Positions 15,812 to 24,595 of a stretch of DNA of 37,079 nucleotides are shown here, piece after piece. Positions within the stretch are counted from its first letter, which is position 1, and each line of letters starts with the position of its first letter. The stretch lies in the NCBI GenBank assembly GCA_964606055.1, contig CAZSFA010000009.1, forward strand, positions 1 through 37,079, given 5' to 3'. The stretch comes from Roseitalea sp964606055. Its GTDB lineage: Bacteria > Pseudomonadota > Alphaproteobacteria > Rhizobiales > Rhizobiaceae. Below the pieces are notes generated by a model that was given only the letters and a program-made list of their open reading frames with translations, was not told where the DNA came from and made no database searches. The translations under genes were made by a program, and so were the position numbers.

Positions 15812-17270
15812 GCCAGGTGCGGCCGTCGCGTTCGATCAGTGCGATCGAGCCGGACGGCCCCCAGGTGCCGGCGGTGTAGCGCTGGCACGACTGGCCGGTC
15901 TCGTCCCATGCCTTCAGGATCGGATCGACCCACCGCCATGCGGCCTCGACCTCGTCGCGCCGCATGAACAGGGTCTGATTGCCGCGGATGACATCCATCA
16001 GCAGGCGTTCATAGGCGTCGGGATTGCGCACGTTGAAGGACGCGGCGAAGCTCATGTCGAGGGGAACATGGCGCAGGCGCATGCCGCCGGGACCCGGATC
16101 CTTGATCATGATCCATTGCCGCACGCCCTCGTCCGGTTGCAGCCGCAGCACCAGCGTGTTTGCGTTGAGCCGCCCGGTTCCGGCCTCGAAGATCGAATGG
16201 GGCACCTGCTTGAACGTGATGACGATCTCGGAGACGCGCGTCGTCATGCGCTTGCCGGTGCGCAGGTAGAACGGCACGCCGGCCCAGCGCCAGTTGCCGA
16301 TCTCGGCCTTGAGCGCGACGAAGGTCTCGGTGTTGCTCTTGCCGCCCTCCAGTTCCTCGAGATAGCCCTTGACCGGGCCGCCGGCGGAAGCGCCCGCGCC
16401 GTACTGGCCGCGCACGGTCCGCCTTTCGACGTTGGTCTCGTCGATCGGCGTCAGCGCGCTGAGCACCTTGAGCTTTTCATCGCGCACCGCATTGGCGTCC
16501 ATCGAGGCGGGCGGTTCCATCGCAACCAGGCACAGAAGCTGGAGAAGGTGGTTCTGCACCATGTCGCGCAGCGCGCCGGCGCGGTCGTAATAGCCGGCGC
16601 GGCCCTCGAGACCGACCGATTCGGCCACCGTGATCTGGACATGGTCGATATGCGCCGAGTTCCAAAGCGGCTCGTAGAGCGCATTGGCAAAGCGCAGCGC
16701 CATCAGGTTCTGCACCGTCTCCTTGCCCAGATAGTGGTCGATGCGGAAGATCTGGCACTCGTCGAACACGCTGCCGATCGTGTCGTTGAGCAGTTTGGCC
16801 GATTGCAGATCGCGGCCGATCGGCTTTTCGACGATGATCCGCGTTTCGGGCGTGACCAGCCCGTTGTCCCGCAGCCGGGCGGCAATGTCGCCAAACAGCG
16901 AGGGCGCCACGGCAAGATAGCAGGCGCGCCGCTCGGCCGGCTGGTGCTCGACGGCCTGCTTGAGGACGTCCCAGCCGCGTTCGGCGCGAACGTCGATCGA
17001 TACATAGTGCAGCCGCGCCAGGAAACGGGCGACCTGATCGTCGTCCGGCGGGTCCTTGAGATGGGTCTTGAGCGCCTCGAGCGCGAACGCGCGGTAGTCC
17101 TCATCGGACAACTGGGCACGCGAGGCGCCGATAATGCGGGTGGCCCCGCCGAGTTGGCCGTCCTTTTGCCGATGATAAAGCGCCGGCAGGAGCTTGCGTT
17201 CGGCGAGATCGCCGGTGCCGCCAAAAATGATGCAGTCGAAGGTTTCGACGGGAATGATCTGCCTGGACAT
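15798..17270 (-). CDS. zwf: glucose-6-phosphate 1-dehydrogenase
   Basis: Oxidises glucose 6-phosphate to 6-phosphogluconolactone with NAD(P)+. The 490-residue length is normal. Landmarks are the coenzyme-binding FGGTGDLAERKLLPALY near the N-terminus, VEKPIGRDL, the substrate-site signature RIDHYLGKETVQN and WAGVPFYLRTGKRM, ending with YTAGTWGPSGS. The ATG at 17270 (MSRQIIPVE) gives the family-typical N-terminus; an upstream in-frame start at 17600 would add 110 arginine-rich residues and is rejected. The 3' end overlaps pgl. It is divergent from the aldehyde dehydrogenase gene, with 110 bp between starts for both promoters. Confidence 0.97.
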   Translation of the reverse strand: MSRQIIPVETFDCIIFGGTGDLAERKLLPALYHRQKDGQLGGATRIIGASRAQLSDEDYRAFALEALKTHLKDPPDDDQVARFLARLHYVSIDVRAERGWDVLKQAVEHQPAERRACYLAVAPSLFGDIAARLRDNGLVTPETRIIVEKPIGRDLQSAKLLNDTIGSVFDECQIFRIDHYLGKETVQNLMALRFANALYEPLWNSAHIDHVQITVAESVGLEGRAGYYDRAGALRDMVQNHLLQLLCLVAMEPPASMDANAVRDEKLKVLSALTPIDETNVERRTVRGQYGAGASAGGPVKGYLEELEGGKSNTETFVALKAEIGNWRWAGVPFYLRTGKRMTTRVSEIVITFKQVPHSIFEAGTGRLNANTLVLRLQPDEGVRQWIMIKDPGPGGMRLRHVPLDMSFAASFNVRNPDAYERLLMDVIRGNQTLFMRRDEVEAAWRWVDPILKAWDETGQSCQRYTAGTWGPSGSIALIERDGRTWHEST

Positions 17271-17380
17271 GGATGGTGAAACCGATTGCGATGAAAGGGC
17301 GACCCTTCTTAGTCGGATCGCCGCTTCAATGCCATGGCCGCAATTGACGGACGCGATCAAAGCCGCGAAACCTGTGTGCG

Positions 17381-18874
17381 ATGTCGATACCGCCTGAAGC
17401 CAATGGGCTGCGCACGATTGCGCAAGACCGCGCCGGACACAATGTGATCGGGGGCGAGCAGGCTGCCGCGCGCGACGGCGCGGTGCTCGATGTGATCTGC
17501 CCGTCGGACGGTCTGGCCTTTGCAACGATCCCGCGATCGGGTGCCGCCGATGTCGATGCGGCCGTCGGCGCGGCGCGCGCGGCGTTCGAGGCAGGTCCAT
17601 GGCCCGGGATCAGCGCCACCGAGCGCGGCCGCCTGTTGACCCGGCTGTCGCACGCGATCGGCGACCATGCCGGCGAACTGGCGGCGCTGGAAAGCCGCGA
17701 CACGGGCAAGCCGGCGCGTCAGGGCGTGGCCGATGCGACCGCCGCGCAGCGCTATTTCGAATACTACGGCGGAGCGGCGGACAAGATCCATGGCGACCAG
17801 ATCCCGTTCCTGGACGGCTATACGGCGCTGACCCTGCGCGAACCGCATGGCGTGGTGGCGGGCATCATTCCGTGGAACTATCCGCTGCAAATCCTGGCGC
17901 GGGTGGTCGGCGCGGCACTGGCCATGGGCAACACGCTGGTGATCAAGCCGGCCGAGGACGCCTCGCTCACCGCGATCCGGGTCGCCGAGCTTGCGATGGA
18001 AGCGGGGTTTCCGCCCGGCGTCTTCAATCTGGTGTGCGGGCTTGGCGCGGAAGCGGGCGCGGCGCTGTCCGCCCATCCCGGCATCGACTATGTGACATTC
18101 ACCGGTTCAACGGCGACAGGAACGGCGATCCAGACCGCCGCGGCACAGAGCAATCACGGCGTGACGATGGAGCTTGGCGGAAAGTCGCCCCAGATCGTCT
18201 TTGCCGATGCGGATCTGGACGCGGCGATGCCGGTGCTGGTCAACGCGGTCATCCAGAACGGCGGCCAGACCTGTTCGGCCGGCAGCCGGGTGCTCGTCGA
18301 ACGGTCGATCCATGACCGGGTCGCCCAGGCGCTTGCCGACCGGTTTGCCGGACTGACGGCCGAACCGCACTGGGCCGATGGCGACCTTGGCGCGCTGATC
18401 AACGCGCGGCAGGCAGCCCGCGTTGCCGGGTTCGTCACCGATGCCGAAGACGCCGGCGCGACGGTCGTCGCAAAGGGACGTGTCGCACCCGACGTTCCTT
18501 CCGCCGGACACTATCAGGCACCGGTTCTGTTCGATGCGGTCGAACCCGGCGCGGCGCTTGCGCAAAGGGAAGTGTTCGGCCCGGTGCTGGCGCTGTTTGC
18601 GTTCGATGACGAGGCGGACGCGGTGAAGCTTGCCAACGGCACCGATTTTGGCCTCGTGGCGGGCGTCTGGACGCGCGATGGCGCGCGCCAGCATCGCATG
18701 GCCAAGGCCGTGCGCGCCGGCCAGGTCTATGTCAACGCCTATGGTGCGGGCGGCGGGGTCGAACTGCCGTTCGGGGGTTTCAAGCGCTCGGGCCACGGCC
18801 GCGAGAAGGGTTTCGAGGCGCTCTACGACATGAGCGCGACCAAGACGGTCGTCTTCAACCACGGGAGAAACTGA
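17381..18874 (+). CDS. NAD(P)+-dependent aldehyde dehydrogenase family protein
   Basis: A 497-residue cytoplasmic enzyme of the ALDH superfamily that oxidises an aldehyde to its acid. The conserved parts are complete: GIIPWNYPLQ (coenzyme/Asn site), FTGSTATG (coenzyme loop), Glu264 in MELGGKSPQ, the catalytic Cys298 in GGQTCSAGSR, EVFGPVL and the C-terminal LPFGGFKRSGHGREKG. It resembles betaine-aldehyde and related aldehyde dehydrogenases, but the substrate cannot be fixed. Its stop overlaps the start of the SDR gene (TGATG), so the two form a coupled pair that could oxidise an alcohol through an aldehyde to an acid; that pathway is inference. Confidence 0.93.
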   Translation: MSIPPEANGLRTIAQDRAGHNVIGGEQAAARDGAVLDVICPSDGLAFATIPRSGAADVDAAVGAARAAFEAGPWPGISATERGRLLTRLSHAIGDHAGELAALESRDTGKPARQGVADATAAQRYFEYYGGAADKIHGDQIPFLDGYTALTLREPHGVVAGIIPWNYPLQILARVVGAALAMGNTLVIKPAEDASLTAIRVAELAMEAGFPPGVFNLVCGLGAEAGAALSAHPGIDYVTFTGSTATGTAIQTAAAQSNHGVTMELGGKSPQIVFADADLDAAMPVLVNAVIQNGGQTCSAGSRVLVERSIHDRVAQALADRFAGLTAEPHWADGDLGALINARQAARVAGFVTDAEDAGATVVAKGRVAPDVPSAGHYQAPVLFDAVEPGAALAQREVFGPVLALFAFDDEADAVKLANGTDFGLVAGVWTRDGARQHRMAKAVRAGQVYVNAYGAGGGVELPFGGFKRSGHGREKGFEALYDMSATKTVVFNHGRN

Positions 18875-19623
18875 TGGGACGTTTGGCTGGCAAGACGGCA
18901 ATCATCACCGGCGGCGCGGCCGGGTTTGGCGAAGGCATGACGCGCCGTTTCGTTGCCGAAGGCGCCAAGGTGCTGATCGCCGACATGAACGCGAAAAGCG
19001 CCGAGGCGTTGGCGTCCGAACTGGGCGATGCCGCGATCGCGCAGACCGTGGACGTGTCGCTGAAGGGCGACATCACGCGCATGGTCGAGACCGCCCATGA
19101 CGCGTTCGGCCGCATCGACATCATGATCAACAATGCCGGCTACAGTCACCGCAACGGCGACATGCTGGGCGTGGCGGACGATGAGTTCGACCTGATCACC
19201 GCGGTCAACATGAAGGCGATCTACCACGCGACATTGGCGGTGGTGCCGATCATGGAAGGACAGGGCGGCGGCGCGATCCTGACGACGGCCTCGACCGCCG
19301 GGCTTCGCCCGCGCCCGGGGCTGACCTGGTACAACGCATCGAAGGGCTGGGTGATCACCGCCACCAAATCGATGGCGGCGGAGCTTGCGCCCAAGGGCAT
19401 TCGCGTCAACTGCCTGGCGCCGGTGGCGGGCGAAACGGCGATGCTCGCCACCTTCATGGGCGATGACACGCCGCAGGCGCGCGAGCGCTTCAGGTCGGTG
19501 ATCCCGCTGGGGCGCTTCTCGACACCCACCGACATCGCCAACGCGGCGTTGTTCTTGTGCTCGGACGAAGCCGAGTTCCTGACCGGCGTCGCGCTCGAAG
19601 TCGACGGCGGCCGCTGCGTGTGA
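18874..19623 (+). CDS. SDR family oxidoreductase (classical, FabG-like)
   Basis: A 249-residue short-chain dehydrogenase/reductase. It shows the cofactor motif TGGAAGFG (12-19), NNAG (86-89), catalytic Ser140, Tyr153 and Lys157 (YNASK), and a C-terminal EVDGGRCV typical of FabG-like enzymes. Asp37 at the end of the second strand favours NAD(H). It starts inside the stop codon of the aldehyde dehydrogenase gene. The likely job is alcohol/ketone interconversion on the same substrate series rather than fatty acid synthesis, because no other fab gene is present. It is convergent with the DUF5368-like gene with no spacer. Confidence 0.92.
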   Translation: MGRLAGKTAIITGGAAGFGEGMTRRFVAEGAKVLIADMNAKSAEALASELGDAAIAQTVDVSLKGDITRMVETAHDAFGRIDIMINNAGYSHRNGDMLGVADDEFDLITAVNMKAIYHATLAVVPIMEGQGGGAILTTASTAGLRPRPGLTWYNASKGWVITATKSMAAELAPKGIRVNCLAPVAGETAMLATFMGDDTPQARERFRSVIPLGRFSTPTDIANAALFLCSDEAEFLTGVALEVDGGRCV

Positions 19624-19980
19624 TCAGGCTGCCTGACGCCCGCCGCCCAGCACGGCCTGCACCGTGTAGGCCAGAAGCGTCAACCCGCCGGCGCCGGCAA
19701 CGCCGATCAGGATCAGCGCAATCGCGTCAATCGGCCCGCCAATGTCGCCGAACCCGGATTCGGTGATCGCAAAGACGAACCAGATCGCCGCGATCGCGCC
19801 GATCGGGGCGATCAGTTCGGCGCGCAGAAACCAGCGGCTGCGCAGCGAGCGATCGCGGATGACCACATAGATGAAGGCGAGCGTGACAACGACCGCGACG
19901 ACCACTAGCGCCCAGAACAGGACTTGGCCGAACATCTCCTCGAGAACCGCGATCAGGGTTCCAATTGTCAGTTCCTGCAT
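19624..19980 (-). CDS. small three-helix membrane protein, DUF5368-like
   Basis: A 118-residue protein with three clear hydrophobic segments (about 18-41, 56-72 and 84-110) joined by short charged loops, one of them RDRSLRSRW on the likely cytoplasmic side. It resembles DUF5368 membrane proteins; function is unknown. It starts 15 bp after the stop of the sulfide:quinone oxidoreductase-like gene and is almost surely in the same transcript, so it may anchor or serve that flavoprotein. Its stop directly abuts the convergent SDR stop. The family name is from memory of such proteins and is less certain than the topology. Confidence 0.75.
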   Translation of the reverse strand: MQELTIGTLIAVLEEMFGQVLFWALVVVAVVVTLAFIYVVIRDRSLRSRWFLRAELIAPIGAIAAIWFVFAITESGFGDIGGPIDAIALILIGVAGAGGLTLLAYTVQAVLGGGRQAA

Positions 19981-19995
19981 AAATCGATCCTCCGT

Positions 19996-21306
19996 TCAGG
20001 CGCGGCCGCGCAGCATGGCGTTATAGGTGGCTTTGAGCGCGACTTCCTTCATCAGCCATGACACCCACAACTCCTCGAGCGGCGCGATCACGCCGGGGAA
20101 GGAAGGGGTGAGGTTGTTGTCGTAGTCGAACTCTATCAGCATCGCCCGGCCGACCCGCGTGATCAGCGGGCACGAGGTGTAGCCATTGTAGCGCTCGGTG
20201 CCCTCGCGGCCGGCGATCTGTGCGACCAGATGGTCCTCGGCGACCGGCACCTGCCACTTGACCGAAGCGGCGGTCTTGCCCTTGGGCACGCCGGCGATGT
20301 CGCCGACGGCGAACACCTCCGGATAGCGGGCGTGGCGCATGGTGTACTGGTCGACCTCCATGTAGCCCTGCCCCACCCAGCGGTCGGCCCATGGCAGCGG
20401 CGAGTTGCGCACCACGTCGGGCGCGCTCATCGGCGGGATGACGTTGACGAAATCGAAGCCGATCTCCTGATCGCCCTGGGGCGTATCGAACGTCACCGTC
20501 TTGCGGCCCGGATCGATCGCCTTCATGACATGCTCGTAGCGGGTGTCGAAGCCGCGCTGGTCGTAGAGCATCCGCACCTTCTCGTTGACGATCGGGACGC
20601 CGAACAGCGACTTGGAGTGGGCCGCGTAGATGATCTCGACATTGTCGCGATTGCCCTTGCGGCGCGCGTAATCGTCGGTGAGGAAGGTGTATTTGAGCGG
20701 CGCGCCGGCGCATTTCATCTCGGTTGCCGGGCGGAAGAACAGCCCGACACCGCCGGTGTCGGTGAAGCGGTCCATCTCGCGCCACGTGGCTTCGGCCGCC
20801 TCAGGGCTGGCATAGACCGAACCGATGCCGTTCGAGCCAATCAGGTCGGTCGACATCCCCTCGATTGCGTCATAGTTGAGCTTGAGCCCGGCGGCGACGA
20901 CGAGATAGTCGTATTCGACGCGGGTGCCGCCCTCAGTCGTGACCGCCTTCGCCTCGGGATCGATCTCGGCGGCGCGCTCCTCGATCCAGGTGGCGTTGCG
21001 CGGCAGCCAGCCGGCCGTGTCGGACACCGAATAGCCGGCCGGCTTGAGCCCGGCAGCGATCAGCGTGAAGCCGGGCTGATACAGATGCCGGCGCCGTTCG
21101 TCGATCAGCGTGATCTGCGCACCGTCGAGCCGCGAGGCCAACCGGTTGGCGATCGATGCGCCAGCCGCGCCCGCGCCGACGATGACGATGCGCGCCGAAG
21201 TTTGTACCTGCGCGCTGGCGGGCTTGGTCCGCACCGCGCCATAGGTCAGCGCCGACGCGCCCAGGGTTGCGGCCAGAAACTCGCGCCTCTTGATGTCAAA
21301 TGCCAT
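19996..21306 (-). CDS. type II sulfide:quinone oxidoreductase-like flavoprotein with Tat signal
   Basis: A 436-residue FAD-dependent enzyme that would oxidise sulfide to polysulfide/zero-valent sulfur and pass electrons to quinone at the periplasmic face of the membrane. The N-terminus has a twin-arginine motif KRREFLAATLG and a likely cleavage near SAQ. The FAD motif VGAGAAG is at 43-49, and VFAVGDIAG binds the flavin near the C-terminus. Cys199 (KCAGAPLKY) and Cys379 (YTSCPLI) match the redox pair of SQR; the third cysteine of type I enzymes is absent. The segments PPMSAPDV, RYPEVFAVGD and YTSCPLITRVGRAMLIEFDY closely recall the mitochondrial/type II SQR. The ATG at 21306 follows GGGAGGGAG. 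A DUF5368-like gene follows in the operon. A related flavocytochrome-type role is less likely. Confidence 0.85.
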   Translation of the reverse strand: MAFDIKRREFLAATLGASALTYGAVRTKPASAQVQTSARIVIVGAGAAGASIANRLASRLDGAQITLIDERRRHLYQPGFTLIAAGLKPAGYSVSDTAGWLPRNATWIEERAAEIDPEAKAVTTEGGTRVEYDYLVVAAGLKLNYDAIEGMSTDLIGSNGIGSVYASPEAAEATWREMDRFTDTGGVGLFFRPATEMKCAGAPLKYTFLTDDYARRKGNRDNVEIIYAAHSKSLFGVPIVNEKVRMLYDQRGFDTRYEHVMKAIDPGRKTVTFDTPQGDQEIGFDFVNVIPPMSAPDVVRNSPLPWADRWVGQGYMEVDQYTMRHARYPEVFAVGDIAGVPKGKTAASVKWQVPVAEDHLVAQIAGREGTERYNGYTSCPLITRVGRAMLIEFDYDNNLTPSFPGVIAPLEELWVSWLMKEVALKATYNAMLRGRA

Positions 21307-21366
21307 GCTTGCTCCCTCCCGCATGTCTGCGAACCTGCCGAATAGCGGTCCCGGCGGGGCGTCGAC

Positions 21367-21380
21367 ATGATCTATATCAA
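21367..21380 (-). promoter_or_regulatory. FNR/FixK-like box upstream of the SQR-like operon
   Basis: The minus strand reads TTGAT-ATAG-ATCAT, nine of ten bases of the FNR/FixK/Anr consensus TTGAT-N4-ATCAA. Its centre lies 67 bp before the SQR-like ATG. A weak -10-like TATTCG at 21344-21339 sits where class II FNR activation (box centred at -41.5) would place it. Confidence 0.6.
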
Positions 21381-21473
21381 GCGAGGCTTATATTCATATT
21401 CGCCTTTATACGAAGCATCGGCGATCCCCGGCCGCCGTGGCCGGCATGGGGCACAAAGCTGCAATTGCTCGCG

Positions 21474-21510
21474 CTCAATACAACCTGAAGGGCGTATTGA
21501 GGTGTATTGA
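21474..21510. promoter_or_regulatory. GTATTGA repeat cluster, possible operator
   Basis: An inverted repeat CTCAATAC (21474-21481) / GTATTGAG (21494-21501) with a 12-bp spacer is followed by a third GTATTGA at 21504-21510. The last two copies form a 10-bp direct repeat (GGCGTATTGA, GGTGTATTGA), one helical turn apart. It could bind the neighbouring response regulator or an unknown factor. Confidence 0.4.
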
Positions 21511-21690
21511 TGACGTGTAGTCTTGATTGTTGAAGCATCACAGATTCGCGTTCCGCGGAAGGGGTCATGGGGCAAATGGACAGTTGGGCGCCTTGGCGCA
21601 GCCGGCGTGGCGGCCGGCGCGCGAGTCCCGTTGCACGCGTGCAAAACGCAGTGAGCCGCGCGCGCCTGGACCGCACGCCGGCCTGACACC

Positions 21691-23718
21691 ATGTCCGACC
21701 AAGCTTGCGCCCTGCTCCGGAACACACGCCGCATGGCAACGCGCCAGCGCCGGGCGCGCAGATTTGCCGCAAGGCCGTGCACCAAAGCGCTGGCGATGGC
21801 CCGGCGCGCGTTGCTGTTGGCACTGCTCATGCTGCTGGGGGTCACAGCGCAGGCGATGGCAGCGACCGATCACATCATCGAACGGGCGGTGTTCGAGGAT
21901 GGGTCCGGCACGATGGGCATCGGTGAGGTCGTCGGCCAGCGCTTCGAGACCGTGGGGCCGCTGCTGACACGGGGATACGCGCAATCGGTGCACTGGATGC
22001 GGCTGACGGTGCGGCCGGCCGGTGACGGCGGAGACGTGGTGCTGCGCATACGCCCGACGTTTCTCGATGAGGTCACGCTCTATGCGCCCGCGCCGGAGAC
22101 AGCCGATGGCTGGCGCACCGACACGACCGGCGACCGCACACCTTACGCCGAGCGTTCCGTTGACCAGATCGCGCTTGGGTTCCGCATCAGCCCGTCTCCT
22201 GACAGGCAGGTGTTCTACCTTCGGATCGAGACGACCAACTCGACCATCCTCAGCGTCAGCGCGCTCGATGCCGATGCCGCCCGCCTTGCAGAATGGCGGC
22301 TTGGCTATGTGCACGCCGCATTCTTCGGCATGATGGGTCTGGTGCTGGTCTGGGCGTTGGGCCACCTGTTGTCGCGGCCCGAACCGGCCATGGCCTGGTT
22401 TACCGTCGGCCATACCGCCTATGTCGGCTTTGTGCTCGCTTCGACGGGATACATGGCTCTCCTGCTGCCCGCGGCGCTGTCGGGCCATGCGGATTGGCTG
22501 ACGAACCTGTTTTTGTGCACGACGCCACTGCTGGCCATGATGCTGCACCGTGCCATCTGGTTGCCGCTCGGGCCGCCGGCGATCATCGTGCGGATTGGCC
22601 ACGGCCTGATCCTGGCTTCCGTTCTGGTGATCGTCTTGTTCCTGTCGGGGCTGGCGCCGATGCTGGCCATGCAGTTGAACGCACTTGTGGCGCTGAGCGC
22701 CGCGCCGTTCCTTCTGCTTGTTGCCTTTTCGGATCTGAAACTGCTGATCTATGGCCGAAAGACGCTGCGTATCGTCTACAGTTTGCAGGCGTTGTTGATG
22801 GCAGCCTCGATGCTGCCGCTGCTGGGCGTCTTCGGCGCAGCCGAATGGAGCCTGAACATGCCGCTGGTGCACGGCATTCTCTACACCGTGCTGATGTTCG
22901 CCCTGTTGCAACAGCGCGCGCAATGGCAGCTTGAGGAGGCCGGGCGGGCACGGCACATGCTCGGCGATCTGCGTGGCGCGCTTGTCCACGCACAGCGCCA
23001 GCGTGAGTCGCAGGACCGGTTCATGGCGATGCTCACGCATGAGATCAGGACGCCGTTGTCGGTCATCGGGCTGAACATCGACGAACGGCACGCCGACGCG
23101 GAACGTCTGGCCGCGATCCGTGAGGCGCTGGCCGAGGCCAATGCCATCGTCGAAAACGCGACGCTGGCCGACCGCCTTGATCACGACCACACGATTGCCG
23201 GTGACGACATCGTTGCCATCGACGAGGTGATCGCCGCATCGATCAGGCGTTTCAACGCGGTCGCCGGCGTGCGTCTGCGCGCCGGTTTGGTCGATGCCAT
23301 CACCAGCGACCGGCAGTTGGTGGAGACTGCTGTCAACAACCTGCTGGACAACGCGCTCAAGCATTCGGCCCCCCGCTTCCCGGTCACCGTTCGGCTGGAC
23401 GACCAGTCAGATGGTGACGCGGCCGGCGTCGCGATCGTGTTCGAGAACAGGCCGGGCCGGGCCGGGTTCCCCGATCCAGACAGGGTGTTCGACAAGTTCT
23501 ACCGTGCCAGCGGCACCAATGCGACCGCCGGTTCGGGGCTGGGGCTTTATGTCGTCCAGGGCATTGCCGATCTGCTTGGCGGCTCGGTGCGTTATGAGCC
23601 CAAAGGGGGCATGGTGCGCTTCGTGCTGTGGTTGCCGCAACGCGGCCCCGTGCGCGGCGCGACCGGCACGGCACAAGGCCACGGCCACCATCCCGCGCCT
23701 GACCTGACGGCCGCGTGA
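21691..23718 (+). CDS. sensor histidine kinase with 7TMR-DISM sensor region
   Basis: A membrane-bound sensor kinase of 675 residues (640 if the ATG at 21796 is used). A signal-like N-terminus is followed by a periplasmic beta-rich 7TMR-DISMED2-like domain, about seven membrane helices (roughly 210-400), a short coiled coil, then the transmitter. The DHp helix has MLTHEIRTPLSVI with the phospho-acceptor His450. The ATPase domain has an N box TAVNNLLDNALKHS and a G box GSGLGLYVVQGI. Such sensors in other bacteria are thought to perceive carbohydrate-like ligands, but the ligand here is unknown. Its stop overlaps the open frame of the response regulator by 4 bp (GTGA), which makes the pair a clear operon. 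The first 35 residues are arginine-rich and may not be translated. Confidence 0.92.
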   Translation: MSDQACALLRNTRRMATRQRRARRFAARPCTKALAMARRALLLALLMLLGVTAQAMAATDHIIERAVFEDGSGTMGIGEVVGQRFETVGPLLTRGYAQSVHWMRLTVRPAGDGGDVVLRIRPTFLDEVTLYAPAPETADGWRTDTTGDRTPYAERSVDQIALGFRISPSPDRQVFYLRIETTNSTILSVSALDADAARLAEWRLGYVHAAFFGMMGLVLVWALGHLLSRPEPAMAWFTVGHTAYVGFVLASTGYMALLLPAALSGHADWLTNLFLCTTPLLAMMLHRAIWLPLGPPAIIVRIGHGLILASVLVIVLFLSGLAPMLAMQLNALVALSAAPFLLLVAFSDLKLLIYGRKTLRIVYSLQALLMAASMLPLLGVFGAAEWSLNMPLVHGILYTVLMFALLQQRAQWQLEEAGRARHMLGDLRGALVHAQRQRESQDRFMAMLTHEIRTPLSVIGLNIDERHADAERLAAIREALAEANAIVENATLADRLDHDHTIAGDDIVAIDEVIAASIRRFNAVAGVRLRAGLVDAITSDRQLVETAVNNLLDNALKHSAPRFPVTVRLDDQSDGDAAGVAIVFENRPGRAGFPDPDRVFDKFYRASGTNATAGSGLGLYVVQGIADLLGGSVRYEPKGGMVRFVLWLPQRGPVRGATGTAQGHGHHPAPDLTAA

Positions 23719-23744
23719 GCGCCCATGCCGCCCAGTGTGTGACG

Positions 23745-24443
23745 ATGGCCGACCCGATGCTCAACATCGTCGTAATCGAGGACAACGACAATCTGCGACG
23801 GTCGGTCGTGCGGACACTGGTCGCCGAGGGCCACCACGTGACAGGCGTCGACTGCGTCGAGGCGTTCGTCGAGAGCCCCCGTGTCCTCGCGCCCGATCTT
23901 CTGGTCGTCGACCTCAACCTGCCCGGCGAGGGCGGCTTGAGCTTTGCGGCACGCATGCGCGCCATGCAGCCGCAGATCGGCATCATCATCCTGACCGGAC
24001 GCACCGCGCCGCCGGACAAGACGGCAGGGTATCGCAATGGCGCGGACATCTACCTGACAAAACCGATCTCGGCCGAGGAACTTGGTGCGGCGGTTCAGGC
24101 GCTTTCTCGCCGCGTTCGTCCGCACCCGGTCACGGCTTCGCCCAGGCGGCTGGTGCTGCGACGACGCACGCTATCGGGGCCAGGGGGCGAGACCGCCCTG
24201 TCGGCGGCCGAGACGGCGGTGCTGACCGGGCTGTTGCGCGCACCGGACCAGAAGCTCGAAGCCTGGCAGATCGGTGAACTGCTCGGCAAGGCCGATGCCA
24301 TTCCCGGGCGCAACGCGATCAACGCGGCGGTGTTCCGGCTGAACCGGAAACTGATCGACGCCGGCGCGGGATCACGGGCGATTCGGTCGATCCGCAACTG
24401 GGGCTATCAGCTCTCGGTCCGGGTCGTCGCCGACGCCGATTGA
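23745..24443 (+). CDS. response regulator, OmpR-type winged helix
   Basis: A 232-residue cytoplasmic two-component output protein. The receiver domain shows the acidic pair Glu12/Asp13, phospho-acceptor Asp56 in LLVVDLNLPG, Thr84 and Lys106 in YLTKP. The C-terminal DNA-binding domain is of the OmpR type, somewhat diverged: RNAINAAVFRLNRKLIDAG is the recognition helix region and IRSIRNWGYQL the wing. The partner kinase is immediately upstream. The start may instead be the GTG at 23715, which overlaps the kinase stop, or the ATG at 23757; no ribosome binding site decides. The autotransporter gene follows 152 bp later and is the obvious candidate target. Confidence 0.92.
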   Translation: MADPMLNIVVIEDNDNLRRSVVRTLVAEGHHVTGVDCVEAFVESPRVLAPDLLVVDLNLPGEGGLSFAARMRAMQPQIGIIILTGRTAPPDKTAGYRNGADIYLTKPISAEELGAAVQALSRRVRPHPVTASPRRLVLRRRTLSGPGGETALSAAETAVLTGLLRAPDQKLEAWQIGELLGKADAIPGRNAINAAVFRLNRKLIDAGAGSRAIRSIRNWGYQLSVRVVADAD

Positions 24444-24491
24444 GCCACGCGCAAAGGTCCGCCCGGCCCCGGTTCACCGCTGCCGCAAAGG

Positions 24492-24511
24492 CGTAATCTT
24501 CCGTAATTTTG
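24492..24511 (+). promoter_or_regulatory. 10-bp direct repeat in the autotransporter promoter region
   Basis: CGTAATCTTC (24492-24501) is followed at once by CGTAATTTTG (24502-24511), matching at 8 of 10 positions. Tandem half-sites about 10 bp apart are the usual target of OmpR-family dimers. The site is about 85 bp before the autotransporter ATG and 49 bp after the response regulator stop. Confidence 0.45.
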
Positions 24512-24595
24512 AACGGACGTGAAGTGGTACCACGGCGCATGCGCCGCAGCGCCGATTGCGCCCCCCGAAGCGGCAATTCCGGAGTTTGACGTGCC

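Larger units (their letters stand above)
21307..21690. other. 384-bp divergent intergenic region between the SQR-like and kinase genes
   Basis: No gene could be supported here; frames through it are shadows. It is more AT-rich than its surroundings around 21365-21420. It contains the FNR/FixK-like box on the SQR side, and a cluster of GTATTGA motifs nearer the middle (21474-21510). Promoters of both divergent units must lie here. Confidence 0.7.

Noticed and set aside
15810..17279. Plus-strand frame of 489 residues opposite zwf
   Set aside because: Exact antisense of a complete zwf, with no domain of its own.
21399..21414. TTCG-N8-CGAA dyad considered as a SqrR/BigR-type sulfide operator
   Set aside because: It resembles the published ATTC-N8-GAAT spacing only loosely and the bases do not match; four-base arms are expected by chance.
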